NCBI GenBank assembly: GCA_016125385.1
Contig: WGLV01000060.1
Coordinates: 1 to 33,916, forward strand
DNA: 33,916 bases
Origin: a bacterium
Lineage (GTDB): Bacteria > Hinthialibacterota > Hinthialibacteria > Hinthialibacterales > Hinthialibacteraceae
Reading direction: 5' to 3'
Position numbers and translations under genes: made by a program. The notes below the pieces were generated by a model. That model saw nothing but the letters and a program-made list of their open reading frames with translations, was not told the origin of the DNA and did no database searches. This document shows, one piece after another, positions 1-7,431 of the stretch (within the stretch, counting starts at the first letter, position 1; every line of letters begins with the position of its first letter).

Positions 1-48
1 AAGGAATGAACAATAAGGCCAAAGTCATCAGTCATCGTTGCTATGGAT

Positions 49-567
49 TCAGGACGGCGAAAACTTACATCCTGGCTCTATACCATGGACTCGGAAACCT
101 TCCCGAACCAAAACTCGTGCACAAATTCTTGTGAGGAGCCCAAAAATTGAAGGCGGCGTATAGCTTAATTCCGTTTCAAGTTGTTTGGCGATGCTGTTCA
201 GGCACGCGCCAACCAATATGTTTGTAACATCAATCAAGAGTTCTTGCTGATTAAGCTGGTTGTTTTTTTCGTGATATCCCATGATCTGAGCCAATTCATC
301 GCAGCCATCTCTTCCATAAATAACGAACGCTTCCCCATCCATTTCATCATAAAACGCTTGCCGGGTTATCGTCACTTCCTTTAAATTACCGATCATGGAA
401 GGGACGATGTTAGAAACGTCTTCAATTTCAACCAAAACAACATTTGGAACGGAAAGACGAACGAATGTATCGAGAATTTTAGCCAGTGCTGAACCGGCCT
501 GTCCCATCGCGATATTGGTGATCTCTTGCAGTATATCAAAACAATCGTTTGTAAATCGCTCCGTCAT
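49..567 (-). CDS. CheC-type CheY-P phosphatase, 3' end probably frameshifted
   Basis: Likely dephosphorylates a phosphorylated CheY-like receiver in the cytoplasm. Two CheC active-site signatures are visible with exact family spacing (D/S-x3-E-x2-N-x22-P): D11, E15, N18, P41 and, in the second half, E109, D113, N116, P139, the second with Asp in place of the usual Glu. Two signatures fit CheC rather than CheX. The start codon overlaps the stop of the upstream receiver gene as ATGA, so the two are translationally coupled. After P139 the frame turns into unlikely sequence (Arg/Cys-rich, ending at 49). A one-base deletion in the T-run at 142-146 would read PPSILGSSQEF, a better family continuation, but that frame meets a TAG at 78-80 and then stays open to the window edge. 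The annotated C-terminus is therefore doubtful: pseudogene, sequencing error or true variant. Confidence 0.75.
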   Translation of the reverse strand: MTERFTNDCFDILQEITNIAMGQAGSALAKILDTFVRLSVPNVVLVEIEDVSNIVPSMIGNLKEVTITRQAFYDEMDGEAFVIYGRDGCDELAQIMGYHEKNNQLNQQELLIDVTNILVGACLNSIAKQLETELSYTPPSIFGLLTRICARVLVREGFRVHGIEPGCKFSPS

Positions 568-932
568 GATAACACTCCATTTTCTTCCAGCAGGCGGCGA
601 ATCTTGCTGACATCCACTTGTTTTTCCAAAAAGGCGTGGGCGCCAAGCGAAAAAACCCTCTCTTTCGCTTTGGGTTGAATATCGGCGGATACTACGACAA
701 TAAACATGGAATTCTCTTTTTTCGCCAAAACTTCCAGCACTTGATATCCATCTAATTCCGGCATGGTTAAGTCAAGAAACATCACTTCCACGGGATGGGT
801 ATCTACATATTCCAATGCTTCACGCCCATTCGTGACTTCAGCCACTTCCAATTCATCAATCAGGGCCAGCTCATCCTTCAATAATTTGCGGGCAAGACGT
901 GAATCATCTACAATTAGCGTCGGCACAGGCAT
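564..932 (-). CDS. CheY-like single-domain response regulator
   Basis: A 122-residue stand-alone receiver domain that accepts phosphate from a histidine kinase and presumably signals by protein contact, since it has no output domain. Acidic pair D9-D10, phosphoacceptor D54 (in FLDLTMPELDG), switch S82 and conserved K104 are all present; K104 is followed by Gln instead of the usual Pro. The ATG at 932 is chosen because AAGGAG lies nine bases upstream. The open frame reaches back to 1028, but that part encodes Cys/Phe-rich residues that look non-coding. The stop overlaps the start of the CheC-like gene by four bases, so the pair is probably a regulator and its phosphatase. No histidine kinase or other chemotaxis gene lies in the window. 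Base composition is more AT-rich than most neighbours. Confidence 0.88.
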   Translation of the reverse strand: MPVPTLIVDDSRLARKLLKDELALIDELEVAEVTNGREALEYVDTHPVEVMFLDLTMPELDGYQVLEVLAKKENSMFIVVVSADIQPKAKERVFSLGAHAFLEKQVDVSKIRRLLEENGVLS

Positions 933-1449
933 TCCATAAAACTCCTTTTTTTCTATATCTTCACCAAGAACAAAGCAAAAAAAACACCAACACACAAAAA
1001 TGAAGCATACAGAATCGAAAAGATGCAAATAATATCATTATTTACAGAAAAAAACGTTATTATTACGCAAATCCATTTCAAAAGGATGGCTCGGCTTTAT
1101 TTTTTTACATATTAAAAATTCATTTCGCGCATTACAAAAGAAAGAAAAGTAATCGCATCTGCATCAGCAGTATCACATGAAAATGGCTATCGGGAGTTCG
1201 CTACAGATTTAAATGAGCGTAAAAAAAAATCGTCGCGGACGCATCGACTGGTCTGATGTCCACTCATTCTGGAGGGTTGAGCGCCCCATTCGCAAATCGT
1301 TTCGACCGGCTCATACAACTCCATTTCCCGGCGGCGCCGCGTCACTTGCGTGACGGGTCTATTTTGGTGATCCTGTCAGAATCGGATTTCGCCTTTGTGA
1401 CGTCTCATCCATCAATACACCATTCATCCATCACACCAGCGGAGAAAGC
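933..1449. other. AT-rich intergenic region between divergent operons
   Basis: No convincing gene. The left part (about 940-1240) is AT-rich with several A/T runs and should hold the promoter of the minus-strand receiver operon and of plus-strand acpS, but I could not find a well-spaced -35/-10 pair. A small perfect hairpin, GTCAC-TTGC-GTGAC, lies at 1341-1354 without a T-tract. The 70-codon plus-strand frame at 1256-1468 has no ribosome site or recognisable sequence. Confidence 0.5.
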
Positions 1450-1833
1450 ATGGCGATCGTCGGCGTAGGCATGGACATGATTCGCATATCCCGCATCGCG
1501 GCCGCGGTGGAACGGCACGGCGAGCGCTTTTTGCGTCGGCTGTTTCACCCGCGCGAAGTCGAAGTCGCGTATTCGCGGCGGCTCAGCGCCGAATACCTTG
1601 CGGGATGTTTCGCGGTGAAAGAAGCCACGCTGAAAGCGATGGGCGATTTTCCCGGAAGGGCCATCGACTGGGCCGACATCTATATCACGCACGAATGGTC
1701 GGGCAAACCGGTCCTCCATCTGGAAGGCGAAGCGAAAAAACTCAGCGACGAAAAAGGCGCGCGCCGCCACCATGTATCCATCACCCACGACGGCGACCTC
1801 GCGGCGGCTTACGTGATATTGGAAACCGAATAA
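1450..1833 (+). CDS. acpS: Holo-[acyl-carrier-protein] synthase
   Basis: Transfers 4'-phosphopantetheine from coenzyme A to the conserved serine of apo-acyl carrier protein, activating it for fatty-acid synthesis in the cytoplasm. The 127-residue length is typical of AcpS. The Mg2+/CoA-binding signatures are visible: GVGMDMIRI with D9 near the N-terminus and FAVKEATLKA with E58 and K62. The C-terminal half contains the SITHDGDLAAAYVI strand-turn-strand typical of the family. The ATG at 1450 follows GGAGAAAGC. The symporter gene begins 13 bases after the stop, so the two are probably cotranscribed, although their functions are unrelated. Confidence 0.95.
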   Translation: MAIVGVGMDMIRISRIAAAVERHGERFLRRLFHPREVEVAYSRRLSAEYLAGCFAVKEATLKAMGDFPGRAIDWADIYITHEWSGKPVLHLEGEAKKLSDEKGARRHHVSITHDGDLAAAYVILETE

Positions 1834-1846
1834 AACGGGTGAACGC

Positions 1847-3100
1847 ATGAATCAGAAAAACAGTCTGTCGGAATTCGGATTGCTGTTCGGCATCATCGCC
1901 GGCGTGGTGCTGGGCGTGATCTGCGGTTTCGTGTTCGGCGAACAGATGGCGCAGATCAAGTGGATCGGCGACATGTTCATGAACGCGCTGAAGGCGGTTG
2001 TGGTTCCGTTGATCATGGCGTCGATCATTGTGGGCGTCGCCAGTCTGGGCGACGTGCGCAAATTAGGCCCAATGGGCGGCTACACGCTTGGTTTTTACGC
2101 GCTGACCACCGCCATCGCGGTCGGTCTGGGGCTCTTTTTCACCACGCTGTTTCATCCGGGAACCGGTCTGAGTTATGAAGGGCTGGCGGCGCCGGAAGTC
2201 ATCCGCGACCGGGAGTTCAGCTTCATCGATCTCATCACCGGCTTCGTGCCGAGCAACATCTTTCAAAGCATGGCCAATACCGACGTGCTGCCGCTGATCA
2301 TCGCGTCGCTGCTGTTCGGCGGCGTGTTGACCACGCTGGGCGAAAAGGGCAAACCGGTACAGGCGTTTTTCGAGGGTTTTGACGCGGCGATGATGAAGAT
2401 CGTCCAGATCATCATGTGGTTCGCGCCCATCGGCGTCTTCGCCCTGGTGGCTGGCATTCTGGGCCATTACGGCGGCGGGATGGCGGTTTTGAACACCGTA
2501 TTGCAGATCAGCCGGTTCGTCCTCACCGTCATCGTGGGGCTTTCAGTTCACGCCTTCGTCGTGATTCCGCTGCTGCTCTACCTGCTGGCGAAGACCAATC
2601 CGATGCAGTATTTCTACAATATGCTGCCCGCGCTGACTACGGCGTTCTCCACCGCGTCGAGCGCGGCCACCCTGCCCCTCACCATCCGCTGCGTGGAAGA
2701 AAACAACGGCATCTCCCGGCGGACGGCCTCGTTCGTCTTGCCCATCGGCGCCACCGTTAACATGGACGGAACCGCCTTCTACGAGGCGGCCGCCGCTCTG
2801 TTCATCGCCGAAGTTTACGGTATCGACCTGCATTTCGGGCAGCAGCTGACCATTTTCATCACGGCGGTGCTCGCTTCGGTGGGCGCGGCGGCCATTCCCC
2901 ACGCGGGGCTGATCACGATGGTTCTGGTGTTTAAATCGGTCGATCTGCCGGTTGAAGGCATCGGGCTGATCTTTACCGTCGACTGGTTTCTCGACCGGTT
3001 CCGCACGGCGGTCAACGTGTGGGGCGATTCAGCGGGAGCGGCGGTGGTTGAACACATGCTGCCTGAGACCGTGTTGAACGACGCTCCCAAGCAACCGTGA
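1847..3100 (+). CDS. DAACS-family dicarboxylate/amino acid:cation symporter
   Basis: Secondary transporter of the inner membrane that couples uptake of C4-dicarboxylates, glutamate or aspartate to Na+ or H+. At 417 residues it has the expected length, with about eight membrane segments and two re-entrant hairpins. Diagnostic motifs are the serine-rich hairpin STASSAATLP near residues 267-276, GATVNMDGTAFYE with the NMDGT core at about 305-309, the HAGLITM hairpin near 355, and DRFRTAVNVWGDS near the C-terminus, whose Arg, Asn and Asp contribute to substrate and cation binding in GltPh-type proteins. The substrate cannot be read from sequence; the TCA-cycle genes in the same window make a dicarboxylate reasonable, but that is inference. 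Confidence 0.93.
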   Translation: MNQKNSLSEFGLLFGIIAGVVLGVICGFVFGEQMAQIKWIGDMFMNALKAVVVPLIMASIIVGVASLGDVRKLGPMGGYTLGFYALTTAIAVGLGLFFTTLFHPGTGLSYEGLAAPEVIRDREFSFIDLITGFVPSNIFQSMANTDVLPLIIASLLFGGVLTTLGEKGKPVQAFFEGFDAAMMKIVQIIMWFAPIGVFALVAGILGHYGGGMAVLNTVLQISRFVLTVIVGLSVHAFVVIPLLLYLLAKTNPMQYFYNMLPALTTAFSTASSAATLPLTIRCVEENNGISRRTASFVLPIGATVNMDGTAFYEAAAALFIAEVYGIDLHFGQQLTIFITAVLASVGAAAIPHAGLITMVLVFKSVDLPVEGIGLIFTVDWFLDRFRTAVNVWGDSAGAAVVEHMLPETVLNDAPKQP

Positions 3101-3308
3101 CAACTTTTTACATCATTTTTCCGGAAGAGACGGTATTCTTTTCTGATAGTAATTCGTATTTATGGATGCTGGACTGAATGAGAATGGGTTTCGCGGTAAC
3201 TTCAATTTTCAGCGAATGTCACCATAATGTCATCCTGTCCGGTTTTTCGCCGGTATCAGCACTTTCGACCGGTAAAGACCTTCATTTTAAAGAATTGAGA
3301 ACCAAGTC

Positions 3309-4616
3309 ATGAACAAGCAACTCCGCCTCGCACACTGGATGTTCCTCACCGCCGCCATTCTGGCGATATTCGCCGGGTGCGCTCAAAACACGCCGGATGC
3401 GGTGTTTAACCGCGGCATGAAAGCCTATCAGGAGAACGACCTGATCGCGGCGTCGATATATTTCGACGATTTCATCACCAAGTTTCCCGATAACGAGCGT
3501 TCGTGGGACGCATACAACCTGCTGGCGTTGTGTTATTACCGCATGCGCGATTTCGGCAGCGCGCGCGGGGTGTACGAGGAGTTACAGAACAAAGGCTCTC
3601 TGCCCGCCAACATGGTGCTGGAATGCAGCCAGGCGATCGGCCGGCTGTACGCCGAAGAAGGCAACCTGGAAAAAGCGCAGGCCGTGTTTGAAGACGTAAT
3701 CGAAAAAGCCACCGGCCCCGAGCCGAAAATCAACTCCTACTGGATGCTGGCGTCGATGTACGGCAAGCAGAAACAGGCGGAAAAAGCGCACGAATATCTG
3801 GAAACGATTCTGAAAGTCGCTGACAGCGACCTTGAAGACGTAACCACGAAAGTCACCACCAAACTGCAGGCGCTCGAAGCCTCAGCCGACATCTACAAAG
3901 CCAGCGACGAGTTCAGCAAGGCGCGCGACGAATACGCCCGCAGCCTCGACGTGGCGAAATCGGCCACGGGCGTGGTGTGGGCCACCGACGCGCGGCAGAA
4001 CGCCGTGATCAACTGGGCGAACACCTACGTCAGCGCGGGCGATTACGTCTCGGCGGCGACGATTTACGACCACTTGCAGAATAACCCCTACATTCAGGAC
4101 GCGGTTAAACCGCAGTTGATCGTTTACAAGATTCAGAGTCTGGAACGGCTGTTCAGCGGAGACGACGGGAAATATACCCCGGAAGAAACGGCGGTGCTGG
4201 TGCATGAACATCACCGCATGATCGATAACTACGACAACACAGACTACGGAACCAACGCTCGAGTGGAGATCGCCAGCCTGATCAAAGACACCACGCCCGA
4301 CGAAGCGAAAAAATTGCTTGATGAAGCCATCGCGCGCTATGAGAAGGTAATCGCCGAGCCGCCGTCTCCCGACAAACCGGTGCTCGCCATGTTTCAGATC
4401 GCCAACGCCTACATCAAAATGGAGATGTGGGATCAGGCCGAACAGGCGCTGGAGCGAATCAAACTGACGTACTCCGACGTGCCTGAAGCGATGAAACAGG
4501 CTCAGGCGATGGTAGACTATATTCAGAAGCAGAAAGCCGCCGCGGCGGAGACGGCCGCTCCTCTTCCGGACGAAGCCGGGGGAGACGCCGCCACCGGCGC
4601 CGAGCAGGGTGGATAA
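3309..4616 (+). CDS. TPR-repeat lipoprotein
   Basis: Probable periplasmic lipoprotein scaffold. The N-terminus has a hydrophobic signal segment ending in the lipobox IFAGC, so C24 would be lipidated after cleavage by signal peptidase II. The rest is helical with about seven tetratricopeptide-like repeats; clear ones begin near DAVFNRGMKAYQENDLIAA, RSWDAYNLLALCYYRMRDF and EKAQAVFEDVIEKA. The last 30 residues are Ala/Glu/Gly-rich and probably disordered. The fold resembles BamD/YbgF-type proteins, but the length (435) and repeat number differ, so I do not assign it to the Bam complex. The stop overlaps the start of the radical SAM gene by one base (TAATG), implying coupled expression. Confidence 0.88.
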   Translation: MNKQLRLAHWMFLTAAILAIFAGCAQNTPDAVFNRGMKAYQENDLIAASIYFDDFITKFPDNERSWDAYNLLALCYYRMRDFGSARGVYEELQNKGSLPANMVLECSQAIGRLYAEEGNLEKAQAVFEDVIEKATGPEPKINSYWMLASMYGKQKQAEKAHEYLETILKVADSDLEDVTTKVTTKLQALEASADIYKASDEFSKARDEYARSLDVAKSATGVVWATDARQNAVINWANTYVSAGDYVSAATIYDHLQNNPYIQDAVKPQLIVYKIQSLERLFSGDDGKYTPEETAVLVHEHHRMIDNYDNTDYGTNARVEIASLIKDTTPDEAKKLLDEAIARYEKVIAEPPSPDKPVLAMFQIANAYIKMEMWDQAEQALERIKLTYSDVPEAMKQAQAMVDYIQKQKAAAAETAAPLPDEAGGDAATGAEQGG

Positions 4617-6094
4617 TGAAACGCGTGCTGTTGTTCAACCCGCCGTCGGGGCTGTACCGGCGGGACAATCGATGTCAGAACAAGGTGGAAGATCAGACCG
4701 TCAACGTCGTCTTTCCGCCGATGGAGTTGCTCTACAACGCCGCGATTCTCGAACGGGCGGGGCATGAGGTGCGGGTGCGCGATTACCCCGCCATGAACGC
4801 CCAGTGGATGGAACTGATTCATGACGTGCGCGAGTTTAAACCCGATCTCGCCGTCTTCACCGCCACCATCGCGACGCTGGAAACCGACCTGCAGGCCGCC
4901 GCGCTGATCAAGGAACACGCCGCAGGGGCGGTCACCGCCGCCAAGGGCGAGCCGCTTCATTACATGGATGAGGAGATCATCCGGCGCAATCCCTCGCTGG
5001 ACCTGATTTTGCGCGGCGAAGTGGAAGCCTATATCGCGCGCCTCGCGGCGGGTGACGACTGGGCCTCACTGCCGGGCGCGACCTTTCTGCGCGGCGGAGA
5101 AATCGTCAAAACCGAGTCGCACAACGCCGCCGTCACGCTCGACGACCTTCCCCTGCCGGCGCGTCACCTGATCGACGTGGATCGCTACCGCAGCCCTGAA
5201 TCGGGCAACCGGCTGACCACCGTAGTGACCTCGCTGGGCTGCCCCTACAAGTGCATTTTCTGCTCGGTTCCGGCGCTGACCGGAACCAGCGTCCGATACC
5301 GGTCGCCGGAGAGCGTCGCCGCCGAGCTGGAGCATTGCATTGAGCAACACGGTATACGCGAGTTTCTCTTTCACGCCGACACCTTCACGCTGAACAAAAA
5401 CTGGGTGATCCGGCTGTGTCAGCTGATCGTACAGAAAAGTCTCGATATCCGCTGGGGATGCAACAGCCGGGTCGACTCGATCGACGAAGAACGGTTGATC
5501 TGGATGAAGCGGGCGGGATGCTGGGTAATCGGCTTCGGCGTCGAAACCGGCAATGACGAACACCTGCGCATGATGCAGAAACGCGCCACCGCTCAACAGG
5601 CCTTTGACGCAGTGAAACTCTGCCGCAAACACGGCGTACGTTCACACGCGTTTCTGACGTTCGGATATCCATGGGACACGGAGGAGACGATTCAGGCGCT
5701 GATTCGATTCGCCGCCGAACTCGATCCCGATTTCTTTGACTTCAACGTCGTGTTTCCCCTGCCCGGCACCGAGCTCGACCGTCTGGTCGGCGAAAAAGGC
5801 CTGGTCATCCGCGAACGGCTCAGCAACGGCGGCTACGCGGTGGGTGCGGTCTCGACCGAGACGCTTCCTCCCGAGGCGCTGGAACGCTGGCGGCGCAAAG
5901 CGCTGTGGACGATGTACCTGCGTCCGCATTACGTGGCCCGCACGTTGTGGAACGCGGGTTCGCCCGGCAAGGCGATGAACTACCTGAAAGCGGCGATCAA
6001 CCGAGCGGGCAACCTGATCGCGGCGTCGTGGCGTCCTCCCGGAGGAGACGGCGCGTCGCCCCGCGGCGAAGAAGCCGTCAACGCCGCCGGATGA
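4616..6094 (+). CDS. B12-binding-type radical SAM enzyme (BchE-like)
   Basis: Probable S-adenosylmethionine radical enzyme with an N-terminal cobalamin-binding-like Rossmann domain (about residues 1-150) and a radical SAM barrel (about 200-420). The [4Fe-4S] cluster motif is CPYKCIFC with C209, C213 and C216. The SAM-binding region VIGFGVETGNDEHLRMMQK follows in the expected place. The N-terminal domain lacks an obvious DxHxxG cobalamin ligand, as in BchE-like members that bind B12 base-off without it. Substrate unknown; relatives act on tetrapyrroles, hopanoids, lipids and peptides. It is coupled to the TPR lipoprotein upstream, and a second iron-sulfur protein follows 141 bases downstream. 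The C-terminal 40 residues are basic and low-complexity. Confidence 0.88.
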   Translation: MKRVLLFNPPSGLYRRDNRCQNKVEDQTVNVVFPPMELLYNAAILERAGHEVRVRDYPAMNAQWMELIHDVREFKPDLAVFTATIATLETDLQAAALIKEHAAGAVTAAKGEPLHYMDEEIIRRNPSLDLILRGEVEAYIARLAAGDDWASLPGATFLRGGEIVKTESHNAAVTLDDLPLPARHLIDVDRYRSPESGNRLTTVVTSLGCPYKCIFCSVPALTGTSVRYRSPESVAAELEHCIEQHGIREFLFHADTFTLNKNWVIRLCQLIVQKSLDIRWGCNSRVDSIDEERLIWMKRAGCWVIGFGVETGNDEHLRMMQKRATAQQAFDAVKLCRKHGVRSHAFLTFGYPWDTEETIQALIRFAAELDPDFFDFNVVFPLPGTELDRLVGEKGLVIRERLSNGGYAVGAVSTETLPPEALERWRRKALWTMYLRPHYVARTLWNAGSPGKAMNYLKAAINRAGNLIAASWRPPGGDGASPRGEEAVNAAG

Positions 6095-6235
6095 CGCGTA
6101 ACGGCCAGCCGCCATTTTCAACGAGATCCAAACCGATATAATTTCTGGTTGTTTCCAATAACCCCGCCCTGTCGGCGATCGATCCGGCCGGGTGGACTCC
6201 CGGCTCAATCCGCCGGAAACCAAGGTGAGATATCC

Positions 6236-6946
6236 ATGCCGCTTTTTTCCGTCAATCTGAAAGTCGCCGCTGAAGATGAACGCGCTTCGCGCATGAAAGT
6301 TGAAGTATCGCCCACGCTGTGCGACGGGTACGAACCCCTGCCCGGGGCGCTGTCATTACCGATCGATGAGCTTCGCGTGGCCACGTTCGACGACGTGTTC
6401 CGCCTGATGGGTTCAGAAGAAGAGCTCGGCGCGAGGCGGTTATTTCTCGATCTGCGCGGCTTCACCGAGCAGGAACTCTCACGGCTGATCGTCTATCTCG
6501 CGCCGGTGCTGTACCGCTGGACGGGCGAGGATTTCGTCGTGGTGTTGCCCGATCAGGTAGACGCCAAAGACTACCTGCCTCCATTCGCCGACCTGCTGCG
6601 TTCGCTGGAATTGCGGTCACGCGGAATCCGCATCATCTCGTGCCCGACCTGCGCTCGCTGCCGCACCGACTTTCCTGAAATGGTGCGTTCAATCGAAGAC
6701 CGGCTCGAACAGATGGAGACCCCGCTCGACGTCGCCGTCATGGGATGCGAGGTGAACGGCCCCGGTGAAGCGCGCGCCGCCGACATCGGCATCGCGTTCG
6801 GCGATCAGAAAGGGATGTTGTTCAAAAAGGGTGAGAAGGTACGCGTAGTGACGATTGAGGAAGCGGCCGATGTGCTGCTGGCCGAGATCGACGTCATGGC
6901 GAAAGAAGCGGCGCAGGCCGCTCAGGAAGCCGCGTCCGAAGCGTAA
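6236..6946 (+). CDS. Stand-alone IspG-type [4Fe-4S] domain protein
   Basis: A 236-residue protein whose last 100 residues match the C-terminal iron-sulfur domain of IspG (GcpE), the MEP-pathway enzyme making HMBPP. The ligand pattern is exact: C136-x2-C139-x31-C171-x6-E178, the same spacing as C270, C273, C305 and E312 of E. coli IspG, within AVMGCEVNGPGEARAADIGIA and followed by KGMLFKKGEKVRVV. An extra Cys sits at 142. IspG normally has a TIM barrel of about 260 residues before this domain; here only about 130 unrelated residues precede it, so IspG activity is unlikely and the function is unknown. The ATG at 6236 is preferred over an upstream frame start at 6149 because AAGGTGAG precedes it. 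It may act with the neighbouring radical SAM enzyme, which is inference. The 3' end overlaps the convergent gene by 25 bases. Confidence 0.82.
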   Translation: MPLFSVNLKVAAEDERASRMKVEVSPTLCDGYEPLPGALSLPIDELRVATFDDVFRLMGSEEELGARRLFLDLRGFTEQELSRLIVYLAPVLYRWTGEDFVVVLPDQVDAKDYLPPFADLLRSLELRSRGIRIISCPTCARCRTDFPEMVRSIEDRLEQMETPLDVAVMGCEVNGPGEARAADIGIAFGDQKGMLFKKGEKVRVVTIEEAADVLLAEIDVMAKEAAQAAQEAASEA

Positions 6947-7365
6947 TCGCCGCACCCGCTCAAGGTTTCAACCACTTCCTGCCCAAACGAAAATTCGACT
7001 CCGTTCCCGTCCGGATCGCGGATGATACAGAGGTATCCCGCGACCGGACCGTGATCGGACGGTTCCATCCGCAAGATTCCCTCATCCCGCGCCAGCCCGG
7101 CGAGCCGGTCGACCTCGGCGGCAGTGTCAACCTGCATGCCGATGTGGTGAAAACTGGGCGCTTCCGACGCCTGAAAAGGCATTTCCAGCAAGACGATGAT
7201 CAGACGGTCGTTCACCCGGGGGTTGCCCAGCCATGCGACGCGGGTGTTGTGCTCCTTACGTTGAGAGACGACGTCCAACCCAGCGTATTTTTTGTAGAAC
7301 GCCGCCGTGTCTTCGATGTTTTTTACGCAGAATGCAATATGAGTGAGAGTCGCCTTGACCGTCAT
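6922..7365 (-). CDS. VOC-fold (glyoxalase/dioxygenase superfamily) protein
   Basis: A 147-residue single-module vicinal-oxygen-chelate protein, probably a metal-dependent lyase, isomerase or dioxygenase. It has the beta-alpha-beta-beta-beta repeats: THIAFCVKNIEDTAAFY at the N-terminus, FHHIGMQVDTAAEVDRL in the middle and IIRDPDGNGVEFSFG near the end. Candidate metal ligands are the His in the first strand (H9), the second His pair (FHHIG) and the Glu in VEFSF. It resembles methylmalonyl-CoA epimerase and lactoylglutathione lyase families, but the substrate is undetermined. The ATG at 7365 has a good AAAGGAGACGGC site. The last 25 bases overlap the end of the plus-strand IspG-like gene. Confidence 0.85.
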   Translation of the reverse strand: MTVKATLTHIAFCVKNIEDTAAFYKKYAGLDVVSQRKEHNTRVAWLGNPRVNDRLIIVLLEMPFQASEAPSFHHIGMQVDTAAEVDRLAGLARDEGILRMEPSDHGPVAGYLCIIRDPDGNGVEFSFGQEVVETLSGCGDYASDAAS

Positions 7366-7431
7366 GCCGTCTCCTTTAGGGGGTACGGGGTCATGCTAGC
7401 ATGGCGCGCGCGGGGGTGAAACGGACGCGCG

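Noticed and set aside
1256-1468. 70-codon frame before acpS
   Set aside because: Overlaps acpS out of frame, lacks a ribosome site and shows no domain.
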